This document shows, piece after piece, positions 55,406-64,000 of a stretch of DNA of 64,000 nt (position 1 is its first letter; each line of letters starts with the position of its first letter). A program made the position numbers and the translations under genes. The notes under the pieces are model-generated. The model did no database searches. It saw nothing but the letters and a program-made list of their open reading frames with translations, and was not told the origin of the DNA. This DNA is from Cavia porcellus (lineage: Eukaryota; Chordata; Mammalia; Rodentia; Caviidae), in contig NW_026947484.1 in assembly GCF_034190915.1 (NCBI RefSeq), forward strand, positions 75,843,482 to 75,907,481, written 5' to 3'.

Positions 55406-56940
55406 ATTAAGTGGGATGTGGATGTATCTGATATCCTCCTATCACTTTTAATCCATAGTGACTTCCCCTCATTGCTAGCCCCAGTGTGAATCTGGGAGTA
55501 AGAAGATGATGAAAGGGAGGCTCAAGAGAACTCATGGCTCGAGAGAACTCATGGCGACACCAGAGCGTTGCACAATGCTTTCCCACTAGGAAAGCGCACG
55601 GAAAACGATGGTGGTTGAGTGAAGGGGAGAGGAGAAGCAAAGAGAAATTGAAGATAACTTCTCTGAGCATGTATGACTCAGGGTCCTTCTTGGAAGGACA
55701 CTTTTGGCACGGATATGCCAAAGCTTCAAATTAAAAAAAAAAAAAAAGATGAGGGGGGAATCAGGGCATAAACCTGGTCTGGAATAAGGTATTCACAAGA
55801 AGTCACAAAATTCCAGACAGAAAAAAGAAGGCTGGTTTCGGGATTTTTTTTTTTTTTTAACACAGTGAATGCTACAATACAACAAAGATGTGAGGGAGAG
55901 AAAAGATAAAAATCCTTTAGCAGCATCTACTAAAATAAATTTCCTTTAATATGTGTCTTGGAAAGAGTAATTGCAGGAATTTTTGGAGCATTTTATATGC
56001 TAGTGTGCTGTGGGAAACTCTACAACGGGTGTGTGACAGGCGGGGTGGGGAAGCAATAGACAGCTTTCTAACAATGTATTTATTTGTTTTGCATGGAAGT
56101 GGTAACATGGACACTCTTTGGGAAATATTCTTATCTCCAGTGCTGATGGCCTTATTTGAGAGCAAGTTTGTACATTTGTGGTGAGCCAGGAATTGTGGCC
56201 AGTGCTTGGACAATACACAAAAACTATGCATCAAACCTGTAAGTGTTAGCAGAAGTCACCATGGACTGGCCCCAATGGGAGTAAGGATTCAGAACTGTAA
56301 GCTGCCAAAGTGTCCTCCTTCACAACCATCTCAGGAACCCCTCCAGATTCTCAAGGCTCCGTGGCTTACTGTCCTCAAAAGCACTCTCCTTCTCCTGTAA
56401 AACTCTTCTTGTCAGCAGAAAAGCATTCAAGCATTTACATCCTGAACTTTTTCCTTAGTGTTTTTTCAGAATGCAAGTGTGTTGGTGACAGAGGTGGTGG
56501 GGGGTGGGGATTTTTTTTTTTTTTTTTTTTTTTGAGGTAGAGAAGACAAGATGCTAAAGAGAGAAGAAGAAATCCTTTGCAATGCAAAGTGAAAAAATTA
56601 AACTGGGAGAGGAGTCTTTGCCACTTCACAAAGAAGTTCATAAGGAATGCTGATTTCCCTAGTGAGGAATTACCCTTGGTTGGGCGGGAGGATCTTGTGG
56701 TTCAGAGATCAATGCCTTCTGAGTCAAAAAGATGTGGACTTTTCTTCACATACCTGTGAGCTATTGGCGGTGTGACCATCTACCCTAAGCGTGCTAGGTT
56801 ACATGTAGCCATCTCTTCCTGGAGTACACAGTGTGATGTTTTGAGTTCACCCTCCCAGGATGTCTCAGTAACTTTTAGGGGTTAATGAGTAGCTTCTCAG
56901 TTCCTGCCTCGTTTAATTGTTCAAAGGCCAGCTGGGCCCA
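55406..56940. other. Intergenic, upstream of TMEM252
   Basis: No supported gene. Poly-A/T runs at about 55,733-55,748, 55,845-55,858 and 56,511-56,533. 105-codon and shorter frames without domains. The last few hundred bases may include TMEM252 regulatory DNA, but I identify only the TATA box. Confidence 0.4.
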
Positions 56941-56943
56941 GTG

Positions 56944-56949
56944 TATAAA
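56944..56949 (+). promoter_or_regulatory. TMEM252: TMEM252 TATA box
   Basis: TATAAA 98 bp upstream of the start codon. It predicts a transcription start near 56,975 and a 5' UTR of about 65-70 nt. Confidence 0.6.
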
Positions 56950-57041
56950 GCTGCCAGTCAGCTAATGAGTGGACTCTGCTTGAGCCAGCCTGGAAGTGGA
57001 GGGGTGGCAAGGTTGGGCTGCTGAGATCCTGGGGCGCAGGG

Positions 57042-57319
57042 ATGCAGAACAAAACTAGCCTAGTTCTCTGTGCTCTGACCCTCCTGATGGGTTTCCTGAT
57101 GATCTGCCTGGGAGCCTTCTTCGTTTCCTCAGACTCCGTAGTCCACTGTCAGAAGAACTTGGTCCTGGCGTACTTGCTCCTGCCTCTGGGGTTTGGGATG
57201 CTTCTGAGTGGGATTTTCTGGAGCACCTACCAGCAAGCAAGCAAAAGCAAAGGCGTGTTCAGTCATGTGCTCAGACAGCACCTTGTTCACAGGGACCCGC
57301 CCCTGGCCACAGTGGACAG
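57042..57319 (+). CDS. TMEM252: TMEM252 coding exon 1 (transmembrane protein 252)
   Basis: Encodes residues 1-92 plus two bases of codon 93. The start MQNKTSLVLCALTLLMGFLM closely follows human TMEM252 as I recall it. Two hydrophobic segments, about residues 7-28 and 40-60, are separated by a short loop with Cys36, giving a small two-pass membrane protein with its tail presumably cytosolic. The exon ends GTGGACAG followed by the donor GTAGGT. The phase matches exon 2 (AG|G = Arg93). The start context is GGG-ATG-C, adequate. Molecular function is poorly known, so none is assigned. The name rests on N-terminal and PY-tail similarity. Confidence 0.92.
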
Positions 57320-57889
57320 GTAGGTGCCAAGAGCCAGAGGAAATGACAAGAGATGGGTTGTGCGGAAGCTGAGTGATTTTTAATCCTAGGGTGGAGCGAC
57401 TTACATGGCCCCTGGAGCTGTATGTTCAGAATCGCAGCTCTATTTTTGGGCAGTGACCTTGGGCCTAGTCATCAGGGAAATGTGGTGCTGCCTTTGGGGA
57501 AAAGCCTTGAGGAAAGGGGAATTTTCTTAAAGAAGCACCACCACCCTCAGTGCCACTCCTGAACAATCTCTAAAACTAATTTAAGCAGCTCAGGCTCCAG
57601 GTTCTTCTGTTGTACCCCTGAGGCTGTCCTCAGTCAGAGGCAGGTGATGTTCAATTGTTCCCTATAACCTGGTTACCAAATTATAAGGCAAACAAATCCC
57701 AGACCAAATTCTGCCACAGAACCGATGAGCATGCGAACACAAAATCAGTCCTGGGACTTCTCTGACTCGGGGAAGTTCCGGCTACTGTTCTCTTAGGTGT
57801 CCGATCTCACCTTGTCTGCAAGAGTCATTCAGGGCAAAATGATCAGAGCCTAAAGGTAAGATTTCGTTAACCTCACATGTTGGGCCAGT

Positions 57890-58508
57890 TATTTTCAAAT
57901 TAAAACAAGTGTGGGAAAGGGTGGAAGACATTGGTGCCACGATGCAGGTTTGGTAGGAATGTAATATGATGTTGCCTGTGAAGTATTCAACATAGAATTA
58001 CCATTTGATCCAGCAATTCTGTTCTAGGTGTATTCATAAAAGAATTGAAAGCAGGACCTGAAACAGATACTTACCCAACAATGTTCATGCAGCATTGTTC
58101 AAAAACAAGAATGAAAAGATAGAAACAATCCCAATGCTGATTAACAATGAACAGATACGCAAACTGTGGTATACACAACCCATGGAGTATTATTCAGCCA
58201 TAAAAGGAATGAAATCGTGGATGAGTCCTGAAAAATATATGCTTAATGAAAGTAGACGGTTGTAAAAGACAAATACGGTATAATTCTGTCTATTTCAAAT
58301 ACCTACAGCAGTCAAATTCCCAGAGAAAGCAGGACAGTGGTTCCCAGGCCAGGGGTAGGGGATGGGGGGTGGAGAATGGGACATTATTATCTAATGATTA
58401 TGTGTAATTTAGGGTGATGGAGAAGTTTCAGTGATGGTTGTACAATCATATAAGTACATAATATGACTCAGTGTACACTTAAAATCAGTATAATTTATTA
58501 TATGTAAA

Positions 58509-58510
<2 letters not shown>
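57890..58510 (+). mobile_element. LINE-1 3' end, old (L1M-type), in TMEM252 intron
   Basis: Sense-strand L1 ORF2 end and 3' UTR: 'AATTACCATTTGATCCAGCA', 'AACTGTGGTATACACAACCC', 'TATTATTCAGCCATAAAAGG', 'GGTTGTACAATCATATAAGT'. Heavily diverged. Confidence 0.85.

Positions 58511-58514
<4 letters not shown>

Positions 58515-58553
<39 letters not shown>
58515..58553. repeat. (TA)n microsatellite
   Basis: About 19 TA units just after the LINE-1 3' end, probably grown from its A-rich tail. Confidence 0.95.
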
Positions 58554-58556
<3 letters not shown>

Positions 58557-60402
58557 TCTGCCGTAGGACTAATATTACCACAAGAAAAAAAAAAGACTCA
58601 GTTAACCTTTTGGGTTAGCTGGCCATAAACCTTCTAATTTTTGGCTGTATACAGGACCACTTAGATAAAAATCTCAGGATCACACTTAAGGGACAGCCTG
58701 TGAGAGTCCTCATCACTCAGGGGTAGGAGTACCTAAAATGTTTTTCCTATTCAGTTTATCTTGAACAAATTATCTGACCCATGAGGGTACATTTTGGACA
58801 GCCATTATTACAACAACCCAAACCCATTTCCTATGTTTATTGGAGAAACCAGCAAGGTCTCTGGGTTTGACAAAAAAAATAATAAGATAACACAAGTGAT
58901 TATAAAAGATGCATCTCAAATGATGATTTCTATTTTTTGGGTAAATGTTAGCTGACAAGAATAACTAAGTGCCTTTAGGATGTAGCTTCAGTTTATTAAC
59001 ACATGCATAATATTACATTGTCCATACCAGAATATCTGGATATCACGACACCCATTTTACTGCCTCTTCTGTTGCATTCTTAGATTCTCAGCCTCTCAGA
59101 ATGGCCAACAAGTCAAACAGAAAGTTATATCCTCAGAAGCTTTGCACTCAAATAGGTAGCCAGGTAGAGATGCCAAAGCAGATGATTCTCCAAAGGCAGG
59201 ACTCAGTGGCCTGGGAATGGGAATTGCAGTGGGTGGGTGAGGAAGGTGAGATTGACAGAGGTCTGGCATTCTTGGGGCTGGCAGCAGTCATCCTGGAACC
59301 TCTCCAAGTTCTCTAGGGAACAAACAGCTCACCTTCCTGTCCCAGGCAGCCTTTATACACAAGTCCCATGACGCAGCCTTGGATGCTCTGAGTGAAGGCT
59401 GAGATTTATGCTGTACAGTAGACATCTCCTTTGGCTATTTGGCTTTGAACCCGGTGACATTTGGAAAGGAGCTGTGGCCACAAATGGCAGTCCCTATCAT
59501 GTTGTGGTTACACACTGTAAACACTCCCTGGAGGCAATGGACCAGCTTGATCTATAAATACTCATCCCAACCAAGCTCCCCTCCCTGGTTTTGCTGCCCA
59601 TGCCCACCCTACCGCCAACCCCATTCATCATGGAGAAGCCAGAAGGATTTAGCAATTAGCAACGTTGGGCAAGATGACCAATGAGTACATCAGCCCTGGT
59701 GTGAATGGCTTCTTGAGCCATGGTCCTGTTGGCACAGAAAACCTGCAGCTGAAGTCTCTATCAAGCTGTCAGTGGAAATGGTTTGATAAGGGAGGGTGTT
59801 TACATGCTTTCTTTAGAAACCAGCTGATGAGACTTGACAGGGTTTTAGGATAAAAGCAGTGTGGCATCTTGTACAGTTTCAGGGACCTGCATATAGCTGG
59901 TTTTCATCAATTGTTTTGTTGACTGTGAAAGTCCGAGGTAGTTATTGCAGTGAGTGGAAAATGATGCTTGTTTGGGGAACAAGGACATGAACGGGCTAAG
60001 TATGGGCTAGAGAGGGGCTCCGGGCAGAGCCCCTGTGTTCTCCCCGCTGACAAGGATCTCACACCGAATGGTTCTGTTACTGTCACTGAATAAGCAAGAA
60101 GGAATGACCTGAGTACCCTGTTGGAAAAAATATCCCTAGAGGCATGTATGAAAATAAAAATATTAAACACATGTACACCATTGCAGGTAAAGGGGGTCTT
60201 CTAGTAGGGCACTGGTTTTTTTTTTTTTTTATTTTTTAAACCTTGTGATGTCAGAAAAGAAGTCCAGTTGGTTAAAAAAAATCAATGCATAATGTTTCTT
60301 AGTTTAACTTTACACAGTGTGAATTGAGAGAAGCAGGCAAAAAGCCTCTTTGACATAAATGCTGAAATAATACATGTGCATCTCTGACTTTTTATCTTAT
60401 AG

Positions 60403-60808
60403 GCCAGACTTTTACCCTCCAGCTTACGAAGAGAGCCTTGATGCTGAGAAATGGGCACATGCTGCAGGGGGAGAGGCCTTGGGTATTCCTCCACCTCTGT
60501 ACACAGAGATGGGCCTTGAGCTCAAGGACAGATGTGAAGTCCACCCAGAGGCTCCACCTTCCTACCGAGACTCTGTGACAGATTTAGCAGCTGCAGTGAC
60601 TTCAGAAGGTGCAAGACCACACCCGGAGCTGACTGCAGGGCAAGCTCTCCAGCACACAGGATGCACTCCTGGGGGGCTCAGCTGCTCATTAGAGCTGTAC
60701 GGAACAGCCACACAGTTCCACAGACCTGCTTCCCCGTGCATGGGCAGCACAGGGGCCCTGGCGAGGCAAGGCCAGCACCAAGCAGACATTTTAGAGGATT
60801 CCCGCTAA
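60403..60808 (+). CDS. TMEM252: TMEM252 coding exon 2, extended C-terminus
   Basis: Completes Arg93 and encodes the tail to TAA at 60,806-60,808, giving 227 residues in total. The tail has three PPxY motifs, PPAY (98-101), PPLY (123-126) and PPSY (144-147), which bind WW domains such as those of NEDD4-family ubiquitin ligases; the human tail has the same pattern as I recall. Human TMEM252 is about 170 residues. Here the frame continues about 57 residues further with no resemblance to it. A TGA in another phase at the expected place (in CGGAGCTGACTG, about 60,625-60,640) suggests a small indel removed the ancestral stop. A sequencing error would look the same. Confidence 0.88.
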
Positions 60809-62260
60809 TTCTGAGCCAGAGGAGTTTTGGGACCACGAAAGTGGCATCCAGGAAGGCTCTGTCCTCTGGGAGGCTTTCTGTCCGACTCAGCTCCCAGCAG
60901 GAAGGAATGCGTAGAGCTTGCTGGGACAGCCACGACCTCCACGCACTGCTTTACCTGACAATCACAGAGTGAAGGGTCCTGGGAAGGAAAGGTCATTGTC
61001 ATTTAATTTGTTGCTCAGCCTTTTGTGAGCTGGCTTCATGATTCCCGGCATCAATCACATTACCAGAGCAATGCAGTAATTCATATTGGGAGAGATATGC
61101 TCTTGGAACACATAAGTTCTATTTTGTACTATTTTATTGTAATAATGTTGTGGTTTTTTGTCTAGTATGAAAGGAAACATCATTGCTTGCTTCCAAAATG
61201 ATGCAAACACAAATATTCAGTGAGTTATTTTTAAAAGAGGTCCTCATACAAGCACATACAAGGTTTCTTATAGGTTAGAATAGAATAGACAAAGTAGTTA
61301 GTTCATAACAATTCAGAGTGAAGTGGAACTTGCATTAACTTGCATAAAGATAACTTTAATACACAACTTGACATAAATCATATGAAGTCTTAAAAATATT
61401 GATACGTAATACACAGAATCTCCATGTAAATCTCCAGGATTTGAAAAATGAGCATTCTAATGATATGCATTCAGTGTTCTAGGAAATCTCTTGGGTTCTC
61501 AAAATAGAGCTTTTAACTTCTAGATTGGGAACATTATTTTTAATGCCCAGTGTCATCTGTTTTTAAATATCGGGTTCCTCCTCAGTTTCTTTACATTGTA
61601 TAGTATTTTTATGCAAGAGGACAAATCAGAGTGTTTGGAAGATGCTCAACCTGGCGCTTTTAGACTTGGATAAGGGGACTCATCTGCCAGGGGCTCCATT
61701 CCCTCTCCGTCAGGGAGCTGTTTATTCAGAGAGTGCTAGCTAAGTTAGGGCAAGCCTTTTTTAAGACTGACTCTGTGCTGTGAGCTCACTCATGTGACCA
61801 AGCCCCTTATCCATCTTGGAGAGATATGCGCAATGCTTATTCCCACGTTGCAGAGGCATAAAACTGAGGCTTTGGGAAGGGAGGAAACTTTCCCAGGAAA
61901 GCATGGGATCTTCCAGGAATCAGGGTGAAGAAGAGTTCACAGAGGGATGTGGGAAGGCCTATGACTTCAAACTTTTGTGCTAAGCTATCCCTTTTTACTT
62001 CCCTCCTTCCTTGCAGGAGGCAGTTTGGATTTCTCTTTCCAATTCAGAAAATGAGTCCTAAGGCAAAGTGGAGCTCTAGGGTCACTAAAATACCTTTAAA
62101 CCCTTTGGGAGGCAGCAGAGCTTCAGAGTTAAGGGACTGCTTGACTTAAAATGTAAATATGAAGTGAAAATGACCAAGAAGCAATATATATATTATACCA
62201 GTAACCCAAGACACATATATTTATTATATATCACAAACATACAAGAATAAAAATATTTTA
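60809..62260 (+). other. Probable TMEM252 3' UTR and downstream DNA
   Basis: No AATAAA lies close behind the stop. A candidate is AATAAA at 62,246-62,251; the true polyadenylation site is not determinable. No other gene or recognised repeat. Confidence 0.35.
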
Positions 62261-63756
62261 AAATGTAAATATGCCTGCTATGTTTTCTGTCTGGGAGCCA
62301 GGGCCTCATCTTCCTCCTCTGGTCATTGATCTGATGATAAGGAATACAGTAATGGGTGATAGCCATGGTGACCAGCACAAGAGAAGCTCCCAATAACTGG
62401 GGGAATTATGGCATCTTTCAAGGAAGAGGGTCATCAAGATGGGACAGGTCTCCATGGTCCCCTCATCTCTGTCATTTCCAAGTGCACAAAGTTGAATGTA
62501 TTCTGAAAAATTCCCAGGAAGCTTCATTAGATGAAATTCTTCCATAAAGTATGAGTTTAGGAACCCAATTTGGATCTTTAACCATGAGAAGATTTCGACA
62601 TACAAAGATCACTTGTGGTTGTCCAATAGCAAAATGATCATTTATTAGCAATGTAATTTATTATTCCTGTACTGTCATCTCTTCTCATCCCTCTATCAAG
62701 AAAAATCTGCCTGGGAGTCTGAAGCACATTTACTGAGCTGGCTTTCACCCAGAGTTTATATGTGTAACAGAGAGATTTTCCAACTACTGGGAGCCAAGGG
62801 GAACAGATGTTAATTTTGGTTTACATAAGAAATTATTTTAATTTCTTTATCCTAATACATTTTGTACTCAATCCTTCTTTTTTGCCTTTTTTTCATATTG
62901 GAAAAATCATTAAGGGAACATAAGTCCAAGTATCATTTTCCATGTGAAACTAGCACAGTAACAAGACGAGTTCATCTTTCTGCAAACCCAAACATTATTC
63001 AATACCAGCTTAAGATTCAGAAGGTAAGTGCTTCTTTTTGAAAAGAAATACTAATAGGACATTACTAATTTTTAAAATATATGCACTCCAAATTTGCATC
63101 ATGAACATGGTATTAACTGAAGCAAATCCTATATTTGAGAGGTCAACCAATTAAAATCCATCACACAAGTCAAACAAAAGTGTTCTATTGTGGTAGGTAA
63201 TAGTACGTGGATTATCCCTGGAAGATTCACTTAGGGGAAATAGTGTTATCTCCCTTCCTTCTCAAAGTATATGATCAATGGTGATAGACTGAGAAGCACA
63301 ATTCCACGAATGCTGGAAAGTATAAGCAAATGGAATGAGGCAAGTCTCCTCTGAGAAAATCTCAGCCTATTCTTGCTCTCAGGAGTGAGTTGTAGGCTAA
63401 CATAGCAGTGGAGAAATGAAGTTTGTAAAGCTATTGGTCCTGCACTCCCATAATCTCATGATGTTCCTTTGAGCAACAAGTTTAAATAATCATCTCTGCT
63501 ACTCCAAGGGTGAGGATGACAAGATCAATATGCAATAAACTATGTAGTATCTTTTGTATATTTGATATGTTCTGTGCTCATTTTATTTTTTACTCCTCCA
63601 TGCAGTAAACTCACAAGAGTTTTTTACTTCAAGATTTTACTTAACTATACTGTTCAACTACTTGCAGGGAAAAGGTTAGATACTAAAAGGGGAGATGATA
63701 AAGACTAATACTCCACATCTTCACTGTATTCTATAAAGTTCCTTGATAACACAGGC
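62261..63756. other. Intergenic, no gene seen
   Basis: AT-rich with no supported gene. The 99-codon minus-strand frame at 62,306-62,605 has no domain. Confidence 0.4.
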
Positions 63757-64000
63757 CAGTGATGGCAAACCTTTTAGAGGTGAGTGCCCAAACTTCAACC
63801 CCAACTATATCACAAAGTGCCACTACTGAAATTAAACCTAAACATTGAGATTTTACTGTAGAAAAAAACCAACTCATATATTAACATCTTTTGTCTTAAA
63901 GGAAAAGCAAATAACACGTGTGCCGTAGGTGGCACTGACTAGGCTGTCAGCTGCATGAGCTATTTCTCCTAGTAAGGAAGCCAGGTTAGAGTGCGGCAGG
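63757..64000 (+). mobile_element. hAT-type DNA transposon, left end, runs off the window
   Basis: Begins CAGTGATGGCAAACCTTTTA, a hAT-like terminal sequence, then 'GAGTGCCCAAACTTCAACCC', 'CACAAAGTGCCACTACTGAA', 'ATTAAACCTAAACATTGAG'. This order matches a hAT family that I recall from bats, reptiles and other tetrapods. The right terminal repeat lies beyond the window, so length and target duplication cannot be checked. Confidence 0.55.

Larger units (their letters stand above)
57320..60402 (+). other. TMEM252: TMEM252 intron 1
   Basis: GT...AG intron of 3,083 bp. Donor AG|GTAGGT; acceptor CTTTTTATCTTATAG. It contains an old LINE-1 3' end and a (TA)n tract. The other frames here (59,101-59,853) have no domain. 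Confidence 0.85.

Noticed and set aside
1..64000. CRISPR arrays, bacterial operons or riboswitches
   Set aside because: The window is mammalian nuclear DNA; no spaced short repeats or bacterial gene organisation were seen.

Overview
This window is mammalian nuclear DNA, almost certainly from a rodent. The evidence is the SINE content: B1 (7SL-derived) elements, ID-type SINEs with a tRNA-Ala(UGC)-like head, and a B1-ID dimer. LINE-1, MaLR LTRs and hAT/MITE relics make up most of the rest. The ID head sequence fits a castorimorph such as beaver better than mouse, rat, squirrel or guinea pig as I remember those families, but the species call is tentative.

Layout. 1-43 kb is gene-poor intergenic DNA. 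It holds a minus-strand LINE-1 at about 1.8-3.7 kb, a large nested minus-strand LINE-1 at about 35.9-41.2 kb, scattered SINEs (several with intact target-site duplications), MaLR LTRs, four copies of a URR1-like rodent repeat, and simple repeats. I found no protein-coding exon here. 43,434-50,116 is a strikingly young class II (betaretrovirus/IAP-like) endogenous retrovirus. Its two 485-bp LTRs appear identical by eye, it is flanked by a perfect 6-bp duplication (gtagaa), and its gag, pro (dUTPase-protease-G-patch) and pol (RT-RNase H-integrase) frames are all open. It has no env. Between pol and the 3' LTR lies a segment resembling half of the constitutive transport element of Mason-Pfizer-type viruses. 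50-57 kb is intergenic with repeats. 57,042-60,808 is the only host protein-coding gene I can name, TMEM252 (two coding exons, plus strand). It has a TATA box upstream, an old LINE-1 and a (TA)n tract in its intron, and an open frame about 57 codons longer than the human protein as I recall it. 61-64 kb is intergenic and ends inside a probable hAT transposon running off the right edge.

How the parts work together. The provirus is organised for Gag, Gag-Pro and Gag-Pro-Pol synthesis by two successive -1 frameshifts. Each downstream frame opens only a few bases before its slippery heptamer. Transcription would start in the 5' LTR, reverse transcription would use the PBS and polypurine tract, and unspliced RNA export may use the CTE-like element. 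Without env it would behave as an intracellular retrotransposon. TMEM252 is independent of it and lies about 7 kb downstream in the same orientation.

Limits: everything was read by eye. Repeat family names come from remembered consensus features, and repeat boundaries are approximate unless target-site duplications are given.
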